This document shows positions 1 to 7,117 of a stretch of 14,252 nucleotides of DNA, piece by piece; the first letter of the stretch is position 1, and the number at the start of each line of letters is the position of its first letter. The translations under genes were made by a program, and so were the position numbers. The notes under the pieces are model-generated. The model saw nothing but the letters and a program-made list of their open reading frames with translations. It made no database searches and was not told the DNA's origin. The stretch is from CADAWZ01 sp045114665 (GTDB taxonomy: Bacteria > Vulcanimicrobiota > CADAWZ01): contig JBGUKW010000246.1 of the NCBI GenBank assembly GCA_045114665.1, positions 1-14,252 on the forward strand, in the 5' to 3' direction.

Positions 1-318
1 TTACATCTTGATAAGCATAATTTTGTTGGTATTGTCCCTGTGGATTTACATCTTGATAAGCATAATTTTGTTGGTATTGTCCTTGTGGAACTACATCTTG
101 ATAAGCGTAATTTTGCGGATATTGTCCTTGTAGAGCTACATCTTGATAAGCGTAATTTTGCGAATATTGTCCTTGTGGAGCTACATCTTGATAAGCGTAA
201 TTTTGCGGATATTGTCCTTGTGGAGCTACATCTTGATAAGCGTAATTTTGCGGATATTGTCCTTGTGGAGCTACATTTTCAGATTGTTGATAATTTTGAG
301 GATACTGATCTTGTGAAA
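1..318 (-). repeat. 45-bp tandem repeat array within a coding region
   Basis: Six complete 45-bp units start at 1, 46, 91, 136, 181 and 226, and a degenerate 48-bp unit covers 271-318. The array continues past the left edge. On the minus strand each unit encodes a 15-residue repeat. Units differ at few bases: two units have QYQQ in place of QYPQ, one has QYSQ, and one has ALQG in place of APQG. The period is a multiple of three, so gain or loss of units keeps the frame. There are no unique spacers, so this is not CRISPR. Confidence 0.95.
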
Positions 319-745
319 CTACATCTTCAGATTCATAATTAGTTTTTTTGTCTGGTAATAAGTTAGAACCTATCGTTGTTCCTTCATTAAAATCTAATTC
401 ACCTGTAGCTGGTGCTGTAGAAGATAAATCTACTTTAACTGAATCAGATGAAGAATTTTTAGATTCTTTAGTCTCTGCAGAAGATTTAGATTGGTCTGTC
501 TTTTCTGTTTGAGAAGTTGAATCTGTCTGTTTATTTTCATTTGTATCGCTTGTTTCTTCTATTTCATCATTTAACAAAATAGAAGAAGAATCAGAAATCT
601 GATGTTCTTGTATTTTTTCACTTTCAGATTTTATGCCATTATTTTTTTGCATTCCAACATGTTGTGCATTTTTGATGAAATCATCATGTGATACTCCATC
701 AGTTATTCTCATCATATTTGGACTTATCAGCATATTTAGTAGCAT
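1..745 (-). CDS. Low-complexity protein with 15-residue Q/Y/N-rich tandem repeats (3' end outside the window)
   Basis: No function is recognised. The frame is open from an ATG at 743-745 to the left edge, about 248 codons, with no stop in the window. The ATG has an AGGGGG SD six bases upstream. Another ATG five bases upstream (748-750) opens only a four-codon frame (MLCY, stop) and is not the start. The protein begins MLLNMLISPNMMRITDG, a short Met/Asn/Leu-rich stretch that is not a convincing signal peptide. About 110 residues rich in Ser, Thr, Glu, Asp and Lys follow and look disordered. Then come one degenerate unit and at least six units of the pattern A-P-Q-G-Q-Y-P-Q-N-Y-A-Y-Q-D-V. The gene follows the lysS terminator and has its own promoter-like box. 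The N-terminal layout recalls the protein at 10844-11617. An assembly or surface role can be imagined but nothing here shows it. The gene is quite certain and the function unknown. Confidence 0.85.
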   Translation of the reverse strand, partial: MLLNMLISPNMMRITDGVSHDDFIKNAQHVGMQKNNGIKSESEKIQEHQISDSSSILLNDEIEETSDTNENKQTDSTSQTEKTDQSKSSAETKESKNSSSDSVKVDLSSTAPATGELDFNEGTTIGSNLLPDKKTNYESEDVVSQDQYPQNYQQSENVAPQGQYPQNYAYQDVAPQGQYPQNYAYQDVAPQGQYSQNYAYQDVALQGQYPQNYAYQDVVPQGQYQQNYAYQDVNPQGQYQQNYAYQDV

Positions 746-800
746 AACATTCCCCCTAAAAAATATTTACTGAGTTTATGTTTTTTTACTTTTTTATCAT

Positions 801-824
801 ATTATATAAACATTCTTTTAGAAA
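801..824 (-). promoter_or_regulatory. Candidate promoter of the repeat-protein gene
   Basis: On the minus strand a perfect TATAAT (complement of 801-806) lies about 55 bases before the ATG. The -35 region (819-824 or nearby) is only a T-rich stretch with a poor match to TTGACA. The promoter abuts the lysS terminator, so the gene probably starts its own transcript. Confidence 0.4.
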
Positions 825-826
825 TA

Positions 827-869
827 AAAAATCCCCTTTATTAGACTAACTCTAACAAAAAGGATTTTT
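827..869 (-). terminator. Strong intrinsic terminator after lysS
   Basis: The minus-strand RNA can form a 19-bp stem (arms 851-869 and 827-845) around a five-base loop, ending in a U-run. Three of its pairs are G-U, so the stem is continuous only in the minus-strand transcript. That fixes its direction as the end of the greA-lysS operon. Confidence 0.9.
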
Positions 870-891
870 ACTTCTATTTGATAATATATTG

Positions 892-2388
892 TTACTCAAT
901 AACTTTCATGGTTGGGAAAAGAATTACATCTCTGATTGAGGCAGAATCCGTAAATAACATTATCATTCTGTCAATTCCTATTCCCATACCGCCTGCTGGT
1001 GGCATACCATATTCAAGAGCTAATAAGAAGTCTTCATCAAGTACATGTGCTTCTTCATCTCCACAGGCTTTTAATTTTGCCTGTGCCATAAATCTTTCTC
1101 TTTGATCAATAGGATCGTTTAACTCAGAGAAAGCATTTGCAAATTCCATGTTACATATAAATAATTCAAATCTATATGTAAGAGTCGGGTCTTCTTTCTG
1201 CTTTTTGGCAAGTGGAGAAATCTCGATTGGATAATCTGTTATAAATGTTGGATTTATCAAATGAGGTTCTGCAACTGCTTCAAATACTTTGTCAATCAAA
1301 TGACCGATAGGATCGCCTTTTTTATATGCAATTTTGTATTGTTTTGCAATTTCAAGAGCTTTTTCTTCGTTTCTCAAATCAGCTATTGAAATATTTCCCC
1401 ACTTTTGTAGTGCTTCGTCCATTGTCAAACGAGCAAATGGAGCCTTTATTGAGATTTCCTGTCCCTGATACATGATTGTATCGCCTGCACCAACGACATT
1501 TGCTGCATCTCTAAAGATCTCTTCAGCTAAATCCATCATTCCCTTGTAATCAGAATATGCTTCATACAATTCTATAGTTGTGAATTCAGGATTGTGTCTT
1601 GTATCAAGACCTTCGTTTCTGAAAAGACGACCTATTTCATATACTTTTTCAAGACCACCGACAAGACATCTTTTTAAATGTAACTCTGTTGCTATTCTGA
1701 GGTACATGTCTATATCGAGTGCATTGTGGTGTGTTATAAATGGTCTTGCTGCTGCTCCTCCTGCTAAGGATGACATACAAGGGGTTTCCATTTCAAAAAA
1801 TCCCTTTGAATTGAGGAGATTTCTCATTGAAGCAATTATTTTACTTCTCAAAATAAAAGTATTTCTTGATTTTTCATCTGTTATCAAATCAAGATAACGA
1901 CGACGATATTTTACTTCAACATCTTTTAAACCATGCCACTTTTCAGGCATTGGGTGCAATGATTTTGATAAGAATTCAAATCCTTTTGCAAAAACTGTTA
2001 ATTCACCAGTTTTTGTTTTAAAAATCTTTCCAGTAAAGCCAATTATATCTCCTAAGTCGATAAGTTTCATTTGAGCAAATTTTTCTTCACCCAAAACATC
2101 TTTTCTGAGATAAACTTGAAGAGTTCCAGTTACATCTGCAAATGTCATGAATGATGTTTTTCCATGTGAACGAATTGCAGTTATTCTTCCTGCTACTGAA
2201 ACTGAATCTTCACTTTCTACACCTTCTTCTATATCAGCAAATTTTTCTCTTACAGAAGAAGCTGTATCTGTTCTGTTGTATTTTTGACCATATGGATCTG
2301 CCCCAGTTTCTTTTACGGCTTCCATATTTTTAACTCTCTCAAGCTCTTGCTCACCTTGAAGAGATTCAGGAAGTAATTCCTTTTCCAT
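892..2388 (-). CDS. lysS: Lysyl-tRNA synthetase, class II
   Basis: Charges tRNA-Lys with lysine in the cytoplasm, using ATP. The 498 residues match the usual bacterial LysS length. An OB-fold anticodon-binding domain occupies about residues 62-140 (VAGRITAIRSHGKTSFMTF). The class II catalytic core follows: FFEMETP at 197-203 (motif 1 region), the motif 2 segment GRLFRNEG...RHNPEF at 253-269 with Arg257 and Glu259, and motif 3 GGMGIGIDRM at 466-475 with Arg474 for ATP binding. The ATG has a GGAGGA SD four bases upstream. The gene starts only 15 bases after greA stops, so the two are surely co-transcribed, and a strong terminator follows. Residues 1-45 precede the OB fold and are charged. Nothing is missing or truncated. 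Confidence 0.98.
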   Translation of the reverse strand: MEKELLPESLQGEQELERVKNMEAVKETGADPYGQKYNRTDTASSVREKFADIEEGVESEDSVSVAGRITAIRSHGKTSFMTFADVTGTLQVYLRKDVLGEEKFAQMKLIDLGDIIGFTGKIFKTKTGELTVFAKGFEFLSKSLHPMPEKWHGLKDVEVKYRRRYLDLITDEKSRNTFILRSKIIASMRNLLNSKGFFEMETPCMSSLAGGAAARPFITHHNALDIDMYLRIATELHLKRCLVGGLEKVYEIGRLFRNEGLDTRHNPEFTTIELYEAYSDYKGMMDLAEEIFRDAANVVGAGDTIMYQGQEISIKAPFARLTMDEALQKWGNISIADLRNEEKALEIAKQYKIAYKKGDPIGHLIDKVFEAVAEPHLINPTFITDYPIEISPLAKKQKEDPTLTYRFELFICNMEFANAFSELNDPIDQRERFMAQAKLKACGDEEAHVLDEDFLLALEYGMPPAGGMGIGIDRMIMLFTDSASIRDVILFPTMKVIE

Positions 2389-2403
2389 AAAGTCCTCCGA
2401 AAT

Positions 2404-2913
2404 TTAGGTCATATCAAATTGTTTTTGTTTTTGATAAATTTTCTCTATCTTGTATATTACTTTTCCTATAGGAACTTCTATTTCAACTTCGTCTCCTAAA
2501 GCTCTTCCTAAAATTCCTTTTCCTATAGGTGATTCATTTGAGATATATCCATTTGAAGGATCAGATTCAAGAGAACCAACAATTGTCATTTCAAATGTTT
2601 CATTTGTCTCTACATCTCTTAAACATACCGTAAGACCCAAATTAACGATGTCTCTTATTACTTCTTTTTCATCAATAACCTTTGCATATCTTATCGTATT
2701 TTCAAGATTTAAAATCTCTCCTTCAATAAAAGCTTGTTCATTTTTTGCATCTTCATATTCAGCATTTTCAGAAAGATCACCGAATTCCTTGGCAAGTTTA
2801 ATTCTTTCTGCAACAGCCTTTCTGTGGTGAGTTTTAAAATAATCAAGTTTTTTTTGGCAATTTTCAAATGCTTCCCTTGTGAGAATTATTTCTTTTCCCT
2901 GTGATGTTGCCAT
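2404..2913 (-). CDS. greA: Transcription elongation factor GreA
   Basis: Rescues backtracked RNA polymerase by stimulating cleavage of the RNA 3' end. The 169 residues are slightly longer than the common form of about 158. The N-terminal antiparallel coiled coil spans about residues 10-80 and carries the GDLSENAEY tip motif at 45-53. Asp46 and Glu49 match the acidic pair that reaches the polymerase active site in E. coli GreA. The C-terminal FKBP-like domain begins near residue 88 and includes the family segment SPIGKGILGRALGDEVEIEVP (about 128-148). The ATG at 2911-2913 has a GGAAGTGA SD. It lies 22 bases after the quinate dehydrogenase-like gene and 15 before lysS, in the middle of an operon. 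Confidence 0.97.
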   Translation of the reverse strand: MATSQGKEIILTREAFENCQKKLDYFKTHHRKAVAERIKLAKEFGDLSENAEYEDAKNEQAFIEGEILNLENTIRYAKVIDEKEVIRDIVNLGLTVCLRDVETNETFEMTIVGSLESDPSNGYISNESPIGKGILGRALGDEVEIEVPIGKVIYKIEKIYQKQKQFDMT

Positions 2914-2935
2914 TTTTGATTCACTTCCTTAAAAA

Positions 2936-3841
2936 TTAATTTAGTTTTTCAATTCTCGGCTTTAATCCGAGTTGTTTTATCAGGTTTAGATAATCTTCAG
3001 GCTTTACTGCTTCCCATGGTTTTTGAAGAATAGACAAAAATACAGCTTCAAGAACATTTGTTCCAAAAGATCTGCCTCCAAAATTTGGAGTTGTTGTTAT
3101 CAAATATGAAACTCCCCTGTCCTTTAGATCATTTATATTTGCCTGTGTAACAGTATTTGTTATTATTACTTTTCCCTTTATCTCTGGTGGTAAATATTTT
3201 CTTATATAGTGAAAATCCCCAGCTACATAATCGGCCCATTCATAATATTTTGGAAATTTATTTTTTGAAGGTTCATTTTGATGTTTTCCAAGTGGATAAA
3301 TAAAAGCAAGTGGCAATTTTGAAATTTCAGGTAAATATTTATCTGCATATTTAGCTAATTCTTCCAATGTATAAATTGGCTTGTCTGTTGACATTGAAAA
3401 AATTAAATCACCAAATATCATTTCTGCACCAGCAGAGACAAATGCTTCAGCCATTCCAAATCTATCCATAGCTGATACCATCAGGACATGCTTTTTATCA
3501 AGTGGAAATCTTTCATCTTTTTCTATTGTTCTTATAACCTCTGCTTCAAGTGAATTTTTTAATCCACTTCCATCAACAGCAGGAGTTTTTTTCAATACAT
3601 TCAAAAGATTTAATCCTTCTCTTAATGCGTATTTTCCATGTTTTGAATAGAGATAGACATCGAGACCGCCAAGACCTATTACATCGACATTTCCGTCAAG
3701 TTTTTTTAGTAATTCCTTGGCTTTTCTTGTGTCTCCGTCAAGACCTATTCTCTCGATTAAAAATTTTTCTCCCAAAAGTTCAACTTCTGCTTTGTGGTCT
3801 CTTCTTGAACTTCCAAGACTTACGCTTACTATATGTTTCAC
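2936..3841 (-). CDS. Quinate 5-dehydrogenase-like protein, true reaction uncertain
   Basis: A 301-residue protein resembling sequences usually named quinate 5-dehydrogenase. I recognise it only by general resemblance, and the reaction should be treated as unknown. Visible landmarks are VIGLGGLDVYLY (54-65), DGSGLKNSLE (90-99), MVSAMDRFGMAE (121-132) and TTPNFGGRSFG (250-260). No classical GxGxxG nucleotide loop stands out. There is no signal peptide or membrane segment, so it should be cytoplasmic. The start is GTG at 3839-3841, one base after the TAA of the reductase gene, so translation is probably coupled. A purine-rich stretch at the end of the reductase gene serves as a weak SD. This tight pairing suggests the two proteins act on the same or consecutive substrates. 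greA follows 22 bases later. Confidence 0.8.
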   Translation of the reverse strand: MKHIVSVSLGSSRRDHKAEVELLGEKFLIERIGLDGDTRKAKELLKKLDGNVDVIGLGGLDVYLYSKHGKYALREGLNLLNVLKKTPAVDGSGLKNSLEAEVIRTIEKDERFPLDKKHVLMVSAMDRFGMAEAFVSAGAEMIFGDLIFSMSTDKPIYTLEELAKYADKYLPEISKLPLAFIYPLGKHQNEPSKNKFPKYYEWADYVAGDFHYIRKYLPPEIKGKVIITNTVTQANINDLKDRGVSYLITTTPNFGGRSFGTNVLEAVFLSILQKPWEAVKPEDYLNLIKQLGLKPRIEKLN

Positions 3842-3842
3842 T

Positions 3843-4928
3843 TTAGCTCTTTCTCCCTTTAATGGCTTTAATTACATTATCGATCATCTCATCAGTTACA
3901 AGTCTTTCAAAACTTCTGAAACCAGCGAGAGTGAATCCCTGTTTTTTGGCTATTTGGTAAATTTCCTTTACTTTATCGACCTGAAGACCTCTTCCAATAC
4001 TGTAATTTTCAAATCTACCTTCCATACACAATGCCATAGTTTCTGTCATACATGCAAGAGCAATACCTGGAGCAAAGCCAAAGTTATAATCAAAATCAAC
4101 TCCATCAGGAACCTGCATTAATCCACCTTCTATAACCAAAACATCAGGTCTCAATGTTGAAACTTCTCTACATACATCATGTGGAAGTGAAACATCACAT
4201 ATCAAAGCACCTGATTTTATATACTCAGGTTTTATTATATCTCCAGATGAACTTGTTGCAGAAATAACAATATCTGCATCTTTCAACCCTTCTTCAACAG
4301 AATTACAAGTCAAAACCTGTTTGCCTGTCTCAGTATGGATTTCATCTGCAATTTTTTCAAGTCTATGCTGATTTCTTGCAATTAAAACGATTTCAGCAAA
4401 ATCTTCATTCGCTACCAATACTTTTGCACAAACAGAACCAATAGAACCACTTCCGCCAACAACTGCAAGTTTTGCTGATTTTATGTCGATTCCTATTCTT
4501 TCTGCTGCTCTTCCTGCAGCATCCATCGCTGCAGCTGCAGTACAACTATTTCCACTTGTCATTGGAATTTCAGGAACCATATTAGCTATTTCTATACCAC
4601 CTTTTCCAATAACAGATGTATAGCCACCAAGCCCCAAAATCTGAGCTCCATTTTTTATTGCTATTTCTGCTCCATCTTTAAGTCTTGAAAGAACAAAATC
4701 TTTTGGCAAATCTATTATCTGATTGGGTAAAAGTGGAATCCCTATAAACCAGCCTTCTGCTTCCTCTCCGTCTGCACATTTTAATCCTGTTATATGTGAA
4801 ACTTCATGTGAAGGGGTCCATTCCAAAATTTTTTCAACAAGTGGTCTTCTCTTACCCTCCGCTTGAGGAGCAATTCTAACAACATCTCTCATATCAAGAG
4901 GATGGACAAAAAAACCAAATTTTCTCAT
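3843..4928 (-). CDS. Acyl-ACP reductase (AAR)-like NAD(P)-dependent dehydrogenase
   Basis: A 361-residue soluble protein resembling the cyanobacterial long-chain acyl-ACP reductase family (predicted amino acid/shikimate dehydrogenase-like, COG5322 type). Cyanobacterial AAR reduces acyl-ACP to a fatty aldehyde with NADPH. Shared blocks are GLGGYTSVIGKGG (99-111), TSGNSCTAA (124-132), the Rossmann loop VVGGSGSIGS (156-165), VLIARNQHRLE (181-191) and PGIALACMTETMALCMEG (287-304). Cys293 in that last block aligns by eye with Cys294 of the Synechococcus elongatus enzyme, the acyl-thioester nucleophile, so catalysis looks possible. Substrate length and carrier cannot be read from sequence. The ATG follows a TAAGGAC SD. 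A TTGACA box and a cytosine-free leader lie upstream. The family assignment is fairly firm and the substrate is inference. Confidence 0.85.
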   Translation of the reverse strand: MRKFGFFVHPLDMRDVVRIAPQAEGKRRPLVEKILEWTPSHEVSHITGLKCADGEEAEGWFIGIPLLPNQIIDLPKDFVLSRLKDGAEIAIKNGAQILGLGGYTSVIGKGGIEIANMVPEIPMTSGNSCTAAAAMDAAGRAAERIGIDIKSAKLAVVGGSGSIGSVCAKVLVANEDFAEIVLIARNQHRLEKIADEIHTETGKQVLTCNSVEEGLKDADIVISATSSSGDIIKPEYIKSGALICDVSLPHDVCREVSTLRPDVLVIEGGLMQVPDGVDFDYNFGFAPGIALACMTETMALCMEGRFENYSIGRGLQVDKVKEIYQIAKKQGFTLAGFRSFERLVTDEMIDNVIKAIKGRKS

Positions 4929-4936
4929 GTTATGTC

Positions 4937-4992
4937 CTTATTATTTATCTTCTTATCTCTCTTTTATCTTTTATCTCTTATCTCTTCTCTAT
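4937..4992 (-). promoter_or_regulatory. Cytosine-free, GATAA-repeat leader of the reductase operon
   Basis: For about 55 bases just before the reductase ATG the minus strand contains no C and is mainly A and G. Five GATAA motifs (complement of TTATC at 4945, 4953, 4964, 4971 and 4978) are spaced 7 to 11 bases apart. Such an RNA would be largely unpaired. It might bind a protein or assist ribosome loading, or it might be simple low-complexity DNA. Confidence 0.5.
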
Positions 4993-5012
4993 GTCTATTG
5001 ATTTTGGCAAAC

Positions 5013-5042
5013 ATTTTGTTATATTTTGTTATATATTGTCAA
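5013..5042 (-). promoter_or_regulatory. Candidate promoter of the reductase-greA-lysS operon
   Basis: On the minus strand a perfect TTGACA (complement of 5037-5042) is followed after 18 bases by CAAAAT (complement of 5013-5018), a 4/6 match to the -10 box. The spacer and -10 region contain two tandem copies of ATATAACAAA. The predicted 5' leader is about 80 bases. Confidence 0.45.
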
Positions 5043-5103
5043 ACTCACATATATATGTATTATTAGTTCGGCAGTTAAATAATTTTCAAAAATAGGCACT
5101 ATT

Positions 5104-5283
5104 TAACAAGTAAACAAAGTTTTGGGGTATAATAAAGGGAACGATTTCAATTTTATGTAGTAGTTTCTATAAAAATTCACTTAGAAAAAGAATGGTTGTT
5201 TTTATAAATTAGATATAAACTTCGGGGTAAAATTGTTTAGTGAGTCTTATTATACCCCAAAACTAAAACTTGCAAACTTGTTA
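5104..5283. repeat. 180-bp nested palindromic element, MITE-like or structured RNA
   Basis: Five pairs of inverted repeats share almost one centre (about 5187-5194): 5104-5111/5276-5283 (TAACAAGT, 8 bp), 5118-5135/5247-5264 (AGTTTTGGGGTATAATAA, 18 bp perfect), 5148-5155/5228-5235 (CAATTTTA, 8 bp), 5162-5166/5217-5221 (AGTTT, 5 bp) and 5168-5175/5199-5206 (TATAAAAA, 8 bp). The internal loop between the second and third pairs is 12 bases on one side and 11 on the other, so the whole element can fold as one long hairpin. Each 18-bp arm contains TATAAT pointing inward. No open frame of note lies inside. It fits a small non-autonomous element or a hairpin RNA locus. No clear target-site duplication is visible, and no second copy was noticed in this window. 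Confidence 0.8.
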
Positions 5284-5324
5284 TAAGTAGAAAGAAATAT
5301 TAGCAAACTACACAAAATAAAAAA

Positions 5325-5371
5325 ATTGATTTCCGTTACTCCATCTTTGCACCCAAAAAGTTGCGATGGCA
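5325..5371 (-). terminator. Weak terminator-like hairpin after the SRPBCC gene
   Basis: CCATC (5341-5345) pairs with GATGG (5365-5369), with GCA/TGC pairing inside after a three-base bulge. In the minus-strand RNA a T-run (around 5320-5326) follows only about 15 bases later, so this is a poor intrinsic terminator at best. Confidence 0.3.
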
Positions 5372-5818
5372 CTATATCTTTTTATCTTTTTCACAAAGCG
5401 ATTTTAAGCCAGCAAGCATCATGTCCGAATTTTCCCTTACTTTAATTATAAGTGTAGGTCCAATTAACTCTTCAAGATGTGGAATGCCAAAATCAAAATC
5501 TACTCCCAATGTAACAAGAGTTCCTGAACCATTTTTTTCAAATTTCCAAGTTCCCTCGAACTTATCGAGATCACCTTCAGTCAACTGATATGTTATAACC
5601 AAATTTTCATCGTCAAAATTATCTCTTTCAGTCCAATAAATAGGAGTTCCCTCTATATTAGAAACCCAATCTGTAAGAGTTGTGTGGTCTCCTCTTTCAG
5701 TAACAGTTACGCTTTCCACATCTTCCATATATTGTGGATAGCTTTCCATATCACTCGCAAGTTCATATGCTTTTCTCGGTTCTGAATCTATGAAAATAGA
5801 TGTTTCTACATAAGGCAT
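5372..5818 (-). CDS. SRPBCC / COQ10-type START-like hydrophobic-ligand protein
   Basis: A 148-residue soluble protein of the SRPBCC fold (polyketide cyclase / coenzyme Q-binding COQ10 group). These proteins hold a hydrophobic ligand in a deep pocket, as carriers, chaperones or aromatase/cyclases. The opening PYVETSIFIDSEPRKAYELASDMESYPQYMEDVESVTV (residues 2-39) has the family's first strand, the helix after 'EPRKAYEL' and the typical YPQYMEDV turn. Alternating strands follow, then a long C-terminal helix from about residue 122. The length is normal for a single domain. The ATG is preceded by AGGAGA. It starts 24 bases after the aminotransferase stop, so the two form an operon. A ligand made or used by the aminotransferase is a reasonable guess but not shown. 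Confidence 0.85.
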   Translation of the reverse strand: MPYVETSIFIDSEPRKAYELASDMESYPQYMEDVESVTVTERGDHTTLTDWVSNIEGTPIYWTERDNFDDENLVITYQLTEGDLDKFEGTWKFEKNGSGTLVTLGVDFDFGIPHLEELIGPTLIIKVRENSDMMLAGLKSLCEKDKKI

Positions 5819-5842
5819 TTATTAATTTCTCCTAACTCTTTT

Positions 5843-7084
5843 CTACTTTGAAAGTGCTTTTTCTGCTTTTTCAACAGCTTCTTCAAATGATTTTAAAACT
5901 CTGTCAATCTGTTCTTTCTTTATTATCAAAGCAGGCTCAAATCTTATAACTTTTTGATTATTTAATGTATAAACAGCAGTGATTTTTGATTTAGCCATTT
6001 CATATATTATATATCCGCCATATTTTTCTTCAACTGTCTCAACACCTATCATTAGACCTATTCCTCTTACATCGGCAATTACTTTTTCATGGCGTGATTT
6101 TATTTCTTTAAGTCCACTTATAAAATATTTTCCCAACTCATTTGCATTTTCAATAAGATTTTCTTTTTCCAAAACTTCTAATGTTGCCAATCCAGCTCTA
6201 CATGCAAGTTGATTTCCGCCAAATGTTGATGTGTGTATTGTTGGATTTTTAAAGAATGGTTGCCAAACTTGTTTTGTTGCAACTATTGCCCCTATTGGAG
6301 CAATACCACCGCCAAGACCCTTTGCAAGAAGTACCATATCTGGTTTTATTCCACAATGATCTAATGCGAGGAATTTTCCTGTTCTTCCCATTCCGCTTTG
6401 GATTTCATCTGCTACAAAAAGTATTCCCTTATCAGCACAAATCTTTTTTACTTTTATAAAAAAATCTTCATCAGGAACATTTATTCCGCCCTCGCCTTGA
6501 ATTGGTTCACATATAAAAGCTGCAGTGTGTTCGTCTATTGTTTTTTCAAGAGCTTCTGCATCGTTATATGGAATTTGAACAGTGCCTGGTAGAAGTGGAT
6601 CACAACCTTTTTTATACATTTCTCTTCCTGACACAGAAAGTGACCCCATCGTCTTACCATGAAAAGCATTCTTTGTAGAAATAATAGTTGTTTTGCCTGT
6701 AGCAAGTCTTGCAATTTTTATAGCACCTTCTACTGCTTCTGTTCCACTATTGCAAAAGAAACAATATTGAAGGTCTCCACCACATTTATTTGCAAGTTTT
6801 TCAGCAAGCTCTGCTTGGACAGGATTAAAAAATACATGTGAAAGCATAGGCATTTTATCTATTTGGTCTTTTACAGCACTGACAACTTCAGGATGTCTGT
6901 GTCCTAAAATAAAAACACCATAATCTCCTGAACAATCAAGGTATTCATTTCCCTTTTCATCATATATATATACTCCATTGGCAGAAACTTCTTCAGCATA
7001 AAATCCACTGAATTTTAAAAGTCTTGTCATTGAAGGTGATATGTGTTCTTTATATCTTGTCTCTGTTAAACTTAAACTGCTCAT
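5843..7084 (-). CDS. Class III pyridoxal-phosphate aminotransferase
   Basis: A complete 413-residue fold-type I class III aminotransferase (acetylornithine, ornithine, GABA and putrescine aminotransferase family). Family landmarks in order are CNSGTEA (111-117, phosphate cup), FHGKT (141-145), EPIQGEGG (193-200), VADEIQSG (224-231) with Asp226 against the pyridine nitrogen, LLAKGLGGG (252-260) with Lys255 as the Schiff-base lysine, and STFGGNQLA (286-294). All key residues are present. The substrate cannot be read off. No arginine biosynthesis gene lies nearby, so acetylornithine is not supported by context, while a START-like gene follows and an acyl reductase cluster is about 1 kb further along. 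An omega-transaminase acting on an aldehyde or diamine is possible. The ATG follows an AGAGG SD, with a dyad-symmetric region 34-60 bases upstream. Confidence 0.93.
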   Translation of the reverse strand: MSSLSLTETRYKEHISPSMTRLLKFSGFYAEEVSANGVYIYDEKGNEYLDCSGDYGVFILGHRHPEVVSAVKDQIDKMPMLSHVFFNPVQAELAEKLANKCGGDLQYCFFCNSGTEAVEGAIKIARLATGKTTIISTKNAFHGKTMGSLSVSGREMYKKGCDPLLPGTVQIPYNDAEALEKTIDEHTAAFICEPIQGEGGINVPDEDFFIKVKKICADKGILFVADEIQSGMGRTGKFLALDHCGIKPDMVLLAKGLGGGIAPIGAIVATKQVWQPFFKNPTIHTSTFGGNQLACRAGLATLEVLEKENLIENANELGKYFISGLKEIKSRHEKVIADVRGIGLMIGVETVEEKYGGYIIYEMAKSKITAVYTLNNQKVIRFEPALIIKKEQIDRVLKSFEEAVEKAEKALSK

Positions 7085-7117
7085 ATATCAGCCTCTATTT
7101 TTTACACAAAAAAAATA

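Larger units (their letters stand above)
4929..5371. other. Gene-free region between the SRPBCC and reductase genes
   Basis: This 443-base gap contains the reductase leader and promoter, the 180-bp palindrome, a smaller inverted repeat (GTTAAATA at 5074-5081 with TATTTAAC at 5100-5107) that overlaps the left end of the palindrome, and a weak hairpin just after the SRPBCC gene. I see no credible protein-coding gene on either strand. Confidence 0.75.

Noticed and set aside
1..318. Possible CRISPR array
   Set aside because: The 45-bp units are contiguous with no unique spacers and are explained by a protein repeat in an open frame on the minus strand.
40..342. Plus-strand 100-residue repetitive protein
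   Set aside because: It has no SD and coincides with the array. The minus-strand frame extends far beyond the array and has a proper SD and start.
5104..5283. Call as an insertion sequence
   Set aside because: There is no transposase frame inside and no clear target-site duplication, so only a palindromic element is supported.
5843..7084. Firm naming of the aminotransferase as acetylornithine aminotransferase (argD)
   Set aside because: The family motifs are shared by many class III enzymes and no arginine biosynthesis gene is in the window.
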